From Pyxidicoccus parkwaysis (GTDB lineage: Bacteria; Myxococcota; Myxococcia; Myxococcales; Myxococcaceae): a DNA stretch of 64,000 nt. The translations under genes and the position numbers were made by a program. The notes under the pieces were generated by a model. The model made no database searches and was not told the DNA's origin. It worked only from the letters and a program-made list of their open reading frames with translations. Of this stretch, positions 19,850 through 28,240 are shown piece after piece; the first letter of the stretch is position 1, and every line of letters begins with the position of its first letter. The stretch covers positions 7,182,001 through 7,246,000 of the forward strand of contig NZ_CP071090.1 of NCBI RefSeq assembly GCF_017301735.1. Reading direction: 5' to 3'.

Positions 19850-21112
19850 TCAGGCGGCCTGTTCCTGCACCTCGAACGTCATGCCCACCTTGCGCAGCCG
19901 CTCCACCAGCCGCATGCCCATGGACGAGGACGGAGTGAGCACCCCGCCCTGCGTCGGGTTGGCGTCGAAGGCGAGGCACAGCGCGGCCTCGGAGAGCATG
20001 CGCGCAGTGGCCGCGTAGCCCGGGTCTCCCTGCGCCGCCACCTTGCCCTTCAGCTTCACCTCGAGGCCGGTGCGCGGCGACTTCCCCTCGCCCAGGAGCT
20101 GCGCCACGAAGAAGCCCTTCTCGCGCGCCTCGGCGGACGGGCCCTGCCCCGGCGCGGGCAGCACCTTCGACTCCAGCAGCCCGCGCAGCGGCTTGACCTG
20201 CAGCGCGACGAGGAACCCGCCCAGGCCCGCCGTCATGCTGGTGGCTCGCGCCAGTCCCTTCACGCCGGCGCCGAAGCTGGCCACCTCCGTGTAGAGGAAG
20301 TCGCGGCCCCACGGGAAGCCGAGCAGCGCATGGCTGCGCCGCACCACGCGCGTGTTCACCGAGGCCATGACGAAGGGGCCCGTCCACTGCCCCACTTCCT
20401 GGCTGTAGCGCACCGTCGCCAAATCTCTCTCGGCCGGGTTGCGCGGCTGGCGCGGGTCCGGGTCCAACGCATGCGGGTTGACGAGCACGCGCCGCACCGA
20501 GCGGTCCGCGTCCACCTCCTCCAGCGCCTGGAGGAGACTGGCCACTGTGCCGCCACTGGCGCCTCCGCGCATCGGCCCCATGTAGAGGCGCACGGAGCCC
20601 AGGTGCCCGCCGTGCTTCTCGCGCATGTACTCCTGCATCATCAGCACGCCCAGGTCCGACGGAATCGAGTCGAAGCCGCACGTGTGGACGATGCGCGCGC
20701 CCGTCGCTCGGGCCTGCTCGTGGTGCGCGTCAATCATCCGCCGCATCCACTGCACCTCGCCCGTCAGGTCACAGTAGTCCGTGCCGGCGCGGGCGCACGC
20801 GGCCACCAGCTCGTTGCCGTATTTCGCGTACGGCCCCACGGTGGTGCACACCACGCGCGTGCGCGTCACCAGCGCGTCCAGCGAGGCCGGGTCCTTCGCA
20901 TCCGCCACCAGCAGCGGCAGCTCCGCGCACGCGGGCACCAGCGTGGCGAGCGCCCGGCGCACCTCCTCGAGTTTCTTGAGGTCGCGTCCCGCCAGGGCCC
21001 ACCGTGCGCGGTGGGCGTCCTGCGTCTTCGCGAGGTACTCGGCGACGAGGCGCCCGGTGAAGCCCGTGGCACCCCACACGATGACGTCGAATTCGGCGGA
21101 GGACTTGCTCAT
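19850..21112 (-). CDS. Saccharopine dehydrogenase-like / trans-acting enoyl reductase family protein
   Basis: The protein of 420 residues starts at ATG 21112 (MSKSSAEFD). An in-frame extension to 21235 is possible but lacks family similarity. The N-terminal Rossmann motif is VIVWGATGFTGRLVAEYLAK. Further conserved blocks are TTVGPYAKYG, CARAGTDYCDLTGE and HTCGFDSIPSDLGV. This pattern is typical of the saccharopine dehydrogenase-like NAD(P)-binding family that includes the mycobacterial trans-acting enoyl reductases of complex-lipid synthesis. The expected role is NAD(P)H-dependent reduction of a lipid or acyl intermediate; the substrate is not visible. It is first in an apparent minus-strand set with the polytopic membrane protein, which begins about 100 bp downstream. 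Confidence 0.85.
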   Translation of the reverse strand: MSKSSAEFDVIVWGATGFTGRLVAEYLAKTQDAHRARWALAGRDLKKLEEVRRALATLVPACAELPLLVADAKDPASLDALVTRTRVVCTTVGPYAKYGNELVAACARAGTDYCDLTGEVQWMRRMIDAHHEQARATGARIVHTCGFDSIPSDLGVLMMQEYMREKHGGHLGSVRLYMGPMRGGASGGTVASLLQALEEVDADRSVRRVLVNPHALDPDPRQPRNPAERDLATVRYSQEVGQWTGPFVMASVNTRVVRRSHALLGFPWGRDFLYTEVASFGAGVKGLARATSMTAGLGGFLVALQVKPLRGLLESKVLPAPGQGPSAEAREKGFFVAQLLGEGKSPRTGLEVKLKGKVAAQGDPGYAATARMLSEAALCLAFDANPTQGGVLTPSSSMGMRLVERLRKVGMTFEVQEQAA

Positions 21113-21234
21113 GGGCCCGGCACTCTGGCCGCGCGCCCCGTCCGCCGCAACCCCGGCGTGCGTCTGCTGCCCACACCCCCTCATTCCAGGGTCGCAATCC
21201 CTGGCAGGCAGGAGCATTTCCCACACTTCAGACA

Positions 21235-21273
21235 CCTCACCGGATGAGGACAGTGTTTCCCCACCCGGTGAGG
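21235..21273. terminator. Hairpin downstream of the lanthipeptide precursor
   Basis: CCTCACCGG (21235-21243) and CCGGTGAGG (21265-21273) are a perfect 9-bp inverted repeat with a 21-nt loop. Two smaller perfect stems flank it: cctgtc-tattg-gacagg (21278-21294) and ccaggg-tcgcaat-ccctgg (21186-21204). The cluster starts just past the precursor stop codon on the minus strand, so it may end or stabilise the short precursor transcript. No T-run follows. Confidence 0.45.
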
Positions 21274-21302
21274 CTCACCTGTCTATTGGACAGGCAGCTG
21301 CA

Positions 21303-21449
21303 TCACCCCTCGCAGCGAGGACCACCGTCCGTACAAAACGGAGTGGTGATCTCCTTCTTCGTGGGAGACCCTTCCGGGTTCGAGAGAATGCGGACCGTCT
21401 CACGGCTCAGGCTCAGCTTCTTGGGCTGCTTGTTGTCGTGCTGGTTCAT
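21303..21449 (-). CDS. lanA: Class I lanthipeptide precursor peptide
   Basis: The peptide of 48 residues starts at ATG 21449, with GGGAAGG 7 nt upstream. Longer in-frame starts up to 21548 lack this support. The leader carries KKLSLSRETVRIL, which matches the K-L-x-L-x-K/R-E-T-x-x-x-L pattern of class I lanthipeptide leaders. The C-terminal part has Thr35, Thr36, Cys39, Thr40 and Cys46 (ITTPFCTDGGPRCEG). Thr36-Pro-Phe-Cys39 has the same spacing as the nisin B ring, and Thr40 to Cys46 would give a seven-residue ring. Ring assignment and the leader cleavage site are inference. The gene is divergent from lanC-lanB, which should install these rings. The surrounding DNA is clearly more AT-rich than the rest of the window. 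Confidence 0.85.
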   Translation of the reverse strand: MNQHDNKQPKKLSLSRETVRILSNPEGSPTKKEITTPFCTDGGPRCEG

Positions 21450-21594
21450 GGTTGCGCCTTCCCTTGCGATGTTGTGAATCACCGCTGATGAGCGGCCCTC
21501 AAAGCTTGCATTGGCGCCTTCCCGGCGTCCAAAAGTAATTGCATTCACACATCAACCACACACATCGAATCTAGATAATTCCACCCTGCTCACA

Positions 21595-21623
21595 TTGACA
21601 GTTGCAACCTGGAGGCGATTTTC
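21595..21623 (+). promoter_or_regulatory. Candidate promoter of lanC-lanB
   Basis: A perfect -35 element, TTGACA (21595-21600), lies about 100 bp upstream of the lanC start in AT-rich DNA. The hexamer at 17-bp spacing (attttc) is a poor -10. The divergent precursor promoter must lie in the same 248-bp region, but I cannot place it. Confidence 0.35.
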
Positions 21624-21697
21624 GACTCGCGTGTAGTCGCGTCGCTGCAAGATGCCTGTCTGGATTGGTGATGACAGCGAGAGCGAGGGACGCGGGC

Positions 21698-22978
21698 ATG
21701 CGGCGGACGGTGAGCTGGAAACCCCTGCTGGAGGGAGCGGAGCGCGAGGCCGCCCTGCGCGTGGTGGGGCACATCCTCGAGGACCTTCCCCGCTTCCCGG
21801 TGCAGGGCCCCCTGGCCGCCTCCCTCATGCGAGGCCAGACGGGCCTGGCCATCCTCTTCGCCTACCACGCGCGCGCGTTTCCGGGCTCCCCCTCGGCTGA
21901 CAAAGCCGAAGCACTGCTGGAAGAAGCCACCGAGGCCCTGGCCACCACCACGCTGCTGCCTGATTTGTATGACGGTTTCCCGGGCATCGCCTGGGCCCTC
22001 CAGCACGTGCGGGGAACGCCCGAGTCACCGGACGAGGACCCGCTCACGGACATCGACGCCGCGCTCGCGGAGTTCCTCCAGACGCGCCCGTGGACCCACC
22101 GCTACGATTTGGTGAGTGGACTGGCGGGGCTGGGTGCCTACGCGCTGGAGCGCCTTCCCCGCCCCGGCGCCCGCCAGTGTCTGGAGCAGGTGGTGGCCCG
22201 GCTGGGCGAGCTCGCCGAGCCCGTGGAGGATGGCGTCCGTTGGAAGACGCCGCCCTGGCACATCGCGGAAGAGGCCCGGGCGCACTACCCCCAGGGCGGC
22301 TTCAACCTGGGCGTCGCGCATGGCATCCCCGCCGTGCTCGGCGTGCTCGCGGAGGCCGTGGCCGCGGGCGTCGCGGAGCCCTCCGCGCGGAAGCTGCTTC
22401 AGGGCGGTTGGACGTGGCTGATGCGGCAGCGCGCTCCCGATGATGCCGCCGCGCGCTTCCCCACGCGCCTCGACGCCAACGGCGAGCCACACGGCTGGCC
22501 GGGCCGTCCCGCGTGGTGCTACGGCGACCCCGGCATCGCGCTCACCCTCCATGGCATCGCCCGCGCCGTGGGGAATGCCGACTGGGAGCGGGAGGCCCTC
22601 GCGCTCTGCCGCGAGTCGGTGGAGCGGTGGAGCCGCACCGAGCTCGTGAGGGACGCGTGCCTCTGCCACGGCGCGGCGGGGCTCGCGCACCTGTACAACC
22701 GGCTCTTCCAGACCACGGGCGAGCGCATCTTCGAGGACGCGGCGCGCCGCTGGCTGCACCATGCCCTCTCGCTGCGGAAGCCGGACGTGGGCATCGGCGG
22801 CTTCCAGACGCTGGAGTCCGCGCCCGGCGGCGGTGAGGAATGGACGGACCTGCCGGGGCTGCTCGCCGGAGCCACCGGCATCGCCCTGGTCCTCCTGGCG
22901 GTGGCGACTCCAGTGGAGCCCGGGTGGGACCGCCTGCTGCTCATGTCTCCTCCGCCCTTCGCCCCGGCCCGTTCATGA
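21698..22978 (+). CDS. lanC: Lanthionine synthetase C family cyclase
   Basis: Start taken as ATG 21698 (MRRTVSWKPLL), with GAGGG about 8 nt upstream; ATG 21671 is the alternative. The protein has 426 residues, the usual LanC length. The alpha/alpha toroid glycine motifs are visible (RGQTGLAILF, DGFPGIAWAL, SGLAGLGAYAL, VAHGIPAVLGVL). The zinc ligands are all present: Cys in WCYGDPGIAL (near residue 273) and the Cys-His pair in CLCHGAAGLAHL (near 324-325). LanC adds the Cys thiols of the precursor to dehydrated Ser/Thr, forming (methyl)lanthionine rings. Its stop overlaps the lanB start by 4 bp (ATGA), so the two enzymes are translationally coupled. A single divergent precursor lies 248 bp away. 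Confidence 0.9.
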   Translation: MRRTVSWKPLLEGAEREAALRVVGHILEDLPRFPVQGPLAASLMRGQTGLAILFAYHARAFPGSPSADKAEALLEEATEALATTTLLPDLYDGFPGIAWALQHVRGTPESPDEDPLTDIDAALAEFLQTRPWTHRYDLVSGLAGLGAYALERLPRPGARQCLEQVVARLGELAEPVEDGVRWKTPPWHIAEEARAHYPQGGFNLGVAHGIPAVLGVLAEAVAAGVAEPSARKLLQGGWTWLMRQRAPDDAAARFPTRLDANGEPHGWPGRPAWCYGDPGIALTLHGIARAVGNADWEREALALCRESVERWSRTELVRDACLCHGAAGLAHLYNRLFQTTGERIFEDAARRWLHHALSLRKPDVGIGGFQTLESAPGGGEEWTDLPGLLAGATGIALVLLAVATPVEPGWDRLLLMSPPPFAPARS

Positions 22979-25900
22979 CCGCTCCGCTCGCCGCGCTGCC
23001 CGGCTACACGACGTCGGGGTTCTTCGTCCTCCGCTCGCCCCTGCTGCCCTTCGACGCGCTCCTCGCCTGGAGCGCGGGCGCCGGCGAGGACCGTGCCCTG
23101 CTCCGCGGCCGCCTCGAGGAGAACCTCGCGCGCGGAGAGCTTCGCGAGGCGCTCTTCCTCGCTTCCCCTTCGCTCGACGAAGGCCTGGCCGAGTGGCACC
23201 GCGCGCCCGAGAGCGAGTGGGGCCAGAAGGTCGAACGCGCGCTGGTGCGCTACTGGCAGCGCATGGCCGCGCGGGCCACGCCCTTCGGCCTCTTCGCGGG
23301 CCACACCGTGGGCACCCTGGGCCCGAGCACCCGCCTCACGCTGGAGGCCCGCGAGACGTACCGCCGCCACACGCGGCTGGACATGGACTACGTCAGCGCT
23401 CTGTCGGAGCGACTCGCCCGCGAGCCCGCGCTGCGAGAGGCCCTGCGCTACCGGCCCAACTCCAGCCTCTACCGGAGCGCCGGGAAGCTGCGCTACGCCG
23501 AGTCGCACATGACGGGGCGCACGCGCGCCTACCAGCTGGTCGCCGTGGAGCCCACGGACTACCTGGAGGCCACGCTGGAGCGGGCCCGCCCCGGAGCGCC
23601 GCTCTCCGAGCTGGTCCAGGCCCTCGTCGACGCGGACCCCGACGTGGCTCGCGAGGAGGCGGAGGCCTACGTCAGCATGCTGGTGGACCACCAGCTCCTC
23701 GTGCCGGAGCTGCCGCCCCGCGTGACGGGCCCCGAGCCCCTCGATGAGCTGCTCGCGCGGCTGGCGCCCGTGCCCGCCCTGGTCGACTACCACCAGCGCC
23801 TGGAGCGCGTCCGGAGCGCGCTGGCGGACCTGGATGCCTCGCCTCCTGGCAGCGCGCCTTCTGTCTACCGCGCCATCGCCCGGGAGCTGGAGGCGCTCCC
23901 CACGCCCGTCGAGCCGAGCCGCCTCTTCCAGGTGGACCTGGTGAAGCCCGGCGCGGCGCTCACGCTGGGACCTCCGGTGGTGGAGGAGATGGCCCGGGGC
24001 GCGGCCCTGCTCCACCGCATCAGCCACGCCTCGGAGTCACCGTCCCTGCGCCGCTTCCGCGAGGCCTTCGTGCAGCGCTACGAGGGACGCGAGGTGCCGC
24101 TCGTAGAGGCGCTGGACGATGACGTGGGCATCGGCTTCGAGGCGGGCAATCCCATCTTCGCGGAGGGCAGCCCGCTCCTGCGGGGGCTCGACTTTCCCGC
24201 CGACGCCGCGGAGGCACGCCAGCCCTGGGGGCCGGGACAGGCCCACCTCCAGCACCGGGTGACGGAGCTGCTGCGCTCCGGCGCGCACGCATTGGAGCTG
24301 GACGAGGCGGACCTGAAGGCCCTGGAGAACCCACGGCCGGGCCCGCTGCCGGAGGCCTTCTCCATCATGGCGGGCGTGCTGGCCGCGTCCCCGGCGGACC
24401 TCGACGCGGGCAGGTTCCAGGTGGTGCTGGAGTCGGTGCTGGGGCCGTCCGGCGCGCTGCTGCTGGGGCGCTTCTGTCACGTGGATCCGGAGCTGCACCG
24501 GCACGTGGAGGCCCACCTGCGCACGGAGGAGGCACTGCATCCGGACGCGCTCTTCGCGGAGCTGGTCCATCTGCCCGAGGGGCGCGTGGGCAACGTCATC
24601 AGCCGCCCCGTCCTGCGCGACTATGAGCTCGTGTACCTGGGGCACTCAGGCGCGCCGGTGGCGAAGCAGATACCCATCACCGACCTGCGCGTCTCCGTCC
24701 AGGGCCGGCGCATCGTCCTGCGGTCCGCCAGCCTGGGGCGTGAAGTCCTGCCCCGCATGACACACGTCCACAACTTCGGCGGGGCCCACCTGCGGCCCTA
24801 CACCTTCCTGGCCACGCTCCAGCAGGAGGGCGTGTCCCCGGGCCTGCGGTGGACGTGGGGCCCGCTCTCCGACAGCGCCTTCCTTCCCCGCGTCACCGCC
24901 GGAAGGCTCATCCTCTTCCGCGCCCGCTGGCGCCTGCTGGCCACGACGCTGCGGGCCCTGGGCGAAGTGCCCGAAGCGGAACGCTTCCAGGCCACGCAGC
25001 GCCTCCGCGCCGAGCTGCGGCTACCCCGCTTCGTGGGTGTCGAGGACCGGGACAACGTGCTGCCCGTGGACCTGGACAACGCGCTGAGCATCGACACCTT
25101 CGTCCACCTGGTGAAGGACCGGACGCACGCGGTGCTGGTGGAGCTGCTCACGGAAGGGCTCTGCGTCCAGGGCCCCGAGGGGCGCTTCGTGCACGAGCTG
25201 GTGGTGCCCTTCGTGCGCACGACGCCCCTGGCCCGACAGCCGCCGCGCGCCACGTCGCCGGTGCGGCCCATTCCCATCGGCCGTGTCTTCGCACCGGGCT
25301 CGGAGTGGCTCTACGCGAAGCTCTACACGGGCACGGCCACCGCCGACGCCGTCCTGCGCGACGTGGTTGCCCCGGTGGCGAGGGAGGCGCTGGCCTCCGG
25401 CGCGGCGAACCAATGGTTCTTCATCCGCTACGGAGACCCGGACTGGCATGTGCGGGTGCGCTTCCAGGGCAACCCGGCGCGGCTCCGGACGGAGGTGCTG
25501 GCGCGTCTGCACGAAGCGCTGGCGCCGTCGCTGGGCGCGGGGCTCGTCCACCGCGTCCAGCTGGACACGTACGAGCGCGAGGTGGAGCGCTACGGCGGCG
25601 ACGAGGGACTCCTGATCTCCGAGCACCTCTTCCACGTGGACAGTGAAGCCGCGCTGGAGCTGCTCGACACCTGTGTGGGTGAGGCAGGCGCGGACGCGCG
25701 CTGGCGCCTCACGCTGCGTGGCATCGACGCGCTCCTCGATGACCTCGGCCTGGACCTGGAGGCCCGGCGTCAGCTCCTCGAGGGACTGCGCGAGGCCCAT
25801 GGGAAGGAGTTCCAGGTGGACGGCGCCTTCGAGCGGCAACTGGGCGAGCGCTTCCGCGCGCACCGCCGGGAGCTGGAGGCGCTGCTCTGGAATCCACCGT

Positions 25901-26160
25901 CTCCGGAGAGCCCGCTTGCACCTGGGCTGGCGGTGCTGCGACGGCGCTCGGAGCGCAACGCGCCGCTCATGGAGCGACTGAAGGCGCTCTCGCTCGAGGG
26001 GATGCTGGGGCAGCCGCTGCCCCATGTGGCGGCGAGCCTGGCCCACATGCATGCCAACCGGATGTTGCGCTCGGCCGCGCGGGCGCAGGAGCTGGTGCTG
26101 TATGACTTCCTGCACCGGCTCTACGAGTCGCGGGTGGCCCGCCAGCGCCGGGGAGTCTGA
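22975..26160 (+). CDS. lanB: Full-length lanthipeptide dehydratase, class I
   Basis: ATG 22975 overlaps the lanC stop; the protein has 1,061 residues, as expected for a full-length LanB. The N-terminal 750 or so residues form the glutamylation domain (SGFFVLRSPLLPF, RATPFGLFAGHTVG, YRPNSSLYRSAGKLRYAE). The C-terminal 300 residues are the SpaB-C/thiopeptide-type elimination domain (WLYAKLYTGTATADAVL, WFFIRYGDPDWHVRVRF). Both parts are present in one chain, unlike the split enzymes of thiopeptides. LanB transfers glutamate from glutamyl-tRNA to Ser/Thr of the precursor and eliminates it to give Dha/Dhb. Substrate: the divergent precursor at 21303-21449. No adjacent lanT-type ABC transporter or lanP protease is visible, so export and leader removal must be encoded elsewhere or carried out by general machinery. 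Confidence 0.92.
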   Translation: MTAPLAALPGYTTSGFFVLRSPLLPFDALLAWSAGAGEDRALLRGRLEENLARGELREALFLASPSLDEGLAEWHRAPESEWGQKVERALVRYWQRMAARATPFGLFAGHTVGTLGPSTRLTLEARETYRRHTRLDMDYVSALSERLAREPALREALRYRPNSSLYRSAGKLRYAESHMTGRTRAYQLVAVEPTDYLEATLERARPGAPLSELVQALVDADPDVAREEAEAYVSMLVDHQLLVPELPPRVTGPEPLDELLARLAPVPALVDYHQRLERVRSALADLDASPPGSAPSVYRAIARELEALPTPVEPSRLFQVDLVKPGAALTLGPPVVEEMARGAALLHRISHASESPSLRRFREAFVQRYEGREVPLVEALDDDVGIGFEAGNPIFAEGSPLLRGLDFPADAAEARQPWGPGQAHLQHRVTELLRSGAHALELDEADLKALENPRPGPLPEAFSIMAGVLAASPADLDAGRFQVVLESVLGPSGALLLGRFCHVDPELHRHVEAHLRTEEALHPDALFAELVHLPEGRVGNVISRPVLRDYELVYLGHSGAPVAKQIPITDLRVSVQGRRIVLRSASLGREVLPRMTHVHNFGGAHLRPYTFLATLQQEGVSPGLRWTWGPLSDSAFLPRVTAGRLILFRARWRLLATTLRALGEVPEAERFQATQRLRAELRLPRFVGVEDRDNVLPVDLDNALSIDTFVHLVKDRTHAVLVELLTEGLCVQGPEGRFVHELVVPFVRTTPLARQPPRATSPVRPIPIGRVFAPGSEWLYAKLYTGTATADAVLRDVVAPVAREALASGAANQWFFIRYGDPDWHVRVRFQGNPARLRTEVLARLHEALAPSLGAGLVHRVQLDTYEREVERYGGDEGLLISEHLFHVDSEAALELLDTCVGEAGADARWRLTLRGIDALLDDLGLDLEARRQLLEGLREAHGKEFQVDGAFERQLGERFRAHRRELEALLWNPPSPESPLAPGLAVLRRRSERNAPLMERLKALSLEGMLGQPLPHVAASLAHMHANRMLRSAARAQELVLYDFLHRLYESRVARQRRGV

Positions 26161-26294
26161 CACCGGAGTCACGATTCCTCGCGCGCCCGTGGGGTGCCTC
26201 TCTCGGAGCGCCCATGGCACATGGGTTGCTCAGGCGTTGGCCGCACTCCGGACGAGGCCCTGGGCGTCCGGAACGAGGGGCCTCCTTCCGAGCC

Positions 26295-26873
26295 ATGTCT
26301 TCACTCCTCCCGTCGAAACCGTCCCGCCTCCGCCGTCTGGCCGCAACCTTCGTCCTCATCGTGGCGAGCCTCGGCACGGTGGCCACGTCCGACTACGAGG
26401 AGCCCGACGGGAGTCAGCTCACCGGCCCCGCTGTGACTCTCGCGGCGCAAGCTCCCCGGAGCCAGCGCCGCTACGTCATCCTGGTCTCCGCCAGGAACGA
26501 GTTCGAGTACCTCCATGCGGACCTGAGCGCCGAGCTGACCGCCACCTGGAAGCCAGCCGACTCCACCCCCTCGAGGGGACCGGCTCTTCGTACACGCCTG
26601 ACGCAAGTGGAGCCCGAGGGCGACTCCACGCCGGACAAGAGCGTCGTACTCGAATGGCCCGGCGCCGCCATGGACGCCACTCCCGGAACGCTCTCCCTCA
26701 CGGACTGCGAGAACGCGATGAGGTGTCAGTGGGACGTGGTGGTGGACCTCGAGCTGCTGGACGACATCGGCTTGGACTCCGTCGAGGTCGACTGGAAGCT
26801 ACAGGCGTCGATAACCGTCGACGGCACGGTGGATGACCCATCGGCCTTCACGGTGAGCATTTCCGAGCGCTGA
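26295..26873 (+). CDS. Exported protein of unknown function
   Basis: The protein of 192 residues starts at ATG 26295 (MSSLLPSKPS); the frame stays open upstream to 26214. The N-terminus is basic and followed by a hydrophobic stretch (LAATFVLIVASLGTVATS), consistent with a signal peptide. The mature part is acidic and beta-rich, ending in LQASITVDGTVDDPSAF, with two Cys (DCENAMRC). I do not recognise a family. It lies 134 bp after lanB on the same strand and its stop touches the start of the next small membrane protein. It may be part of the lanthipeptide transcript, but nothing in the sequence ties it to lanthipeptide maturation. Confidence 0.65.
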   Translation: MSSLLPSKPSRLRRLAATFVLIVASLGTVATSDYEEPDGSQLTGPAVTLAAQAPRSQRRYVILVSARNEFEYLHADLSAELTATWKPADSTPSRGPALRTRLTQVEPEGDSTPDKSVVLEWPGAAMDATPGTLSLTDCENAMRCQWDVVVDLELLDDIGLDSVEVDWKLQASITVDGTVDDPSAFTVSISER

Positions 26874-27368
26874 GTGACCACCCTGGTGTCACGTCCCCCG
26901 GCTTCATTCCCTGGCAGTGCGCTGCTGCACCCGCTGGCCCTCGGCGCGGTGGCGCTGCTCATCGTCAATGACCACGTGCTGAAGAAGCACTGGCCGTCGT
27001 GGTGGACGGGGAAGCTCTCGGACCTGGCCGGCATGGTGATGTTTCCGCTGCTGCTCCAGGCCCTCTGGGAGGTGGCGCGTGCACGGACGGGCGGAGGCTT
27101 CCGTCCCTCCCGCACGGTGCTGGTGACGTGCGTGGTGCTGACAGGGCTGTGCTTCTCCGCGACGAAGTCGTGGGGCCCGGCTGCGGAGGCGTGGCGGTGG
27201 TCGCTCGGCTTCTTGCAGTGGCCGGTGCGCCTGGGCGTGGCGCTTCTCCACGGGCGCCCGCTTCCGGGAGTGGCGCCCGTCGCTCACGTGATGGACGTCA
27301 CGGACCTGCTCGCGCTGCCGGGACTGCTGGTTGCCCTCGCGGTGGGCTGGCGGAGACGTGACGCGTGA
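26874..27368 (+). CDS. Small integral membrane protein of unknown function
   Basis: GTG 26874 directly follows the TGA of the preceding gene (TGAGTG), suggesting translational coupling. The protein has 164 residues with about four hydrophobic segments (LHPLALGAVALLIVNDHVL, MVMFPLLLQALWEVA, TVLVTCVVLTGLCFS, LLALPGLLVALAVG). The motif NDHVLKKHWPSWWTGKLSDLAG is of a kind I recall in uncharacterised bacterial membrane proteins. Its role is unknown. A function in self-protection against, or export of, the lanthipeptide cannot be excluded, but there is no direct evidence. It converges on the next gene with only 6 bp between stops. Confidence 0.7.
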   Translation: MTTLVSRPPASFPGSALLHPLALGAVALLIVNDHVLKKHWPSWWTGKLSDLAGMVMFPLLLQALWEVARARTGGGFRPSRTVLVTCVVLTGLCFSATKSWGPAAEAWRWSLGFLQWPVRLGVALLHGRPLPGVAPVAHVMDVTDLLALPGLLVALAVGWRRRDA

Positions 27369-27374
27369 GCCGAC

Positions 27375-28187
27375 TCACGGCAGCGGGGCCTCGGGCGGTA
27401 GCTCCAACATCGACGGTGCGGATGGGTCCTGCCACCGTTGCCACAGCGGGCAGCCCCGCGAGTGAACCGCCTTCTCGCTCCACGCCACGAGCGCCTCGCG
27501 CGCCGCGTCCTTCATCGAGCTGCTGAAGAACGCCTCCGCCTCGCCACCATCGGGCGCGGCCCAGAAGAGACGAAGGTCGGCATAGCCCGGGTCCGGCCTG
27601 CTGTAGTCGACGACGACGAGCCCATCGGGCCGCGTGAGGCACCACGCGTAGGTGGCCTCATAGCCCTGCAACTCCGCGCGTCGCAGCGGCAGTCCGGTGA
27701 AGAGCGCCTCCAGGACACCGAGCTGCCGCTCACAGAGGACGAGCTCGAAGGCAGCCGGGTCCTCCTGCCGAGCGGGGTCGTCGTCTCCCCACAGTCCCGC
27801 CAGACAGACGCTGTTGACGCCCGTGCGCGCGGGCCGCCCACCCAGCCGCGTGTTCGCGGACCAGAGCGCATCGAGTACCGCGCGAGCCTCGGCCGGACGG
27901 AGGCCTCCCACCTCCAGGAGCTGGTGGCGCCGGCTCTCACCGTCATCCTCCCGGTAGCAGGCCGCGATGCCCACCGCGTCCAGCGCCTCCACGCGAATGT
28001 CGAGCGTGAGGACACCCTCACCCACCACGCGAGGCGGTTGCAGCAGCGCCGCGAGCAGTGCCTCCACGTGCAGCGCCAGTTCCTCGGGAGGAAGCGAGCG
28101 CAGCAACGCGCTGTGGCCCTCTTCATCCACCGCCATCCAGCGAGCGGCGTACAGGCGAGGGTTCGTCCGGGCGAGGTGGCGGTCCAT
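27375..28187 (-). CDS. Protein of unknown function downstream of the NRPS
   Basis: The protein of 270 residues starts at ATG 28187 (MDRHLARTNPRLYAARWM). The much longer in-frame extension overlaps the NRPS antisense-frame region and is rejected. It looks soluble and acidic. Blocks such as LEALFTGLPLRRAELQGYEATYAWC and LVVVDYSRPDPGYADLRLFW are visible, but I recognise no family. It begins 53 bp after the NRPS stop on the same strand and could be the last gene of the NRPS-PKS operon. A perfect 12-bp palindrome lies in the gap. Confidence 0.65.
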   Translation of the reverse strand: MDRHLARTNPRLYAARWMAVDEEGHSALLRSLPPEELALHVEALLAALLQPPRVVGEGVLTLDIRVEALDAVGIAACYREDDGESRRHQLLEVGGLRPAEARAVLDALWSANTRLGGRPARTGVNSVCLAGLWGDDDPARQEDPAAFELVLCERQLGVLEALFTGLPLRRAELQGYEATYAWCLTRPDGLVVVDYSRPDPGYADLRLFWAAPDGGEAEAFFSSSMKDAAREALVAWSEKAVHSRGCPLWQRWQDPSAPSMLELPPEAPLP

Positions 28188-28206
28188 CCCCACCACCTTG
28201 CCCACG

Positions 28207-28218
28207 CCGGACGTCCGG
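28207..28218. repeat. Perfect 12-bp palindrome CCGGACGTCCGG
   Basis: It lies in the 53-bp gap between the NRPS stop and the next co-directional gene. It is too compact for a hairpin terminator with a normal loop. A chance GC-rich palindrome or a protein-binding site are both possible. Confidence 0.3.
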
Positions 28219-28240
28219 ATGCAATGGGCGTTCGGGCTCG

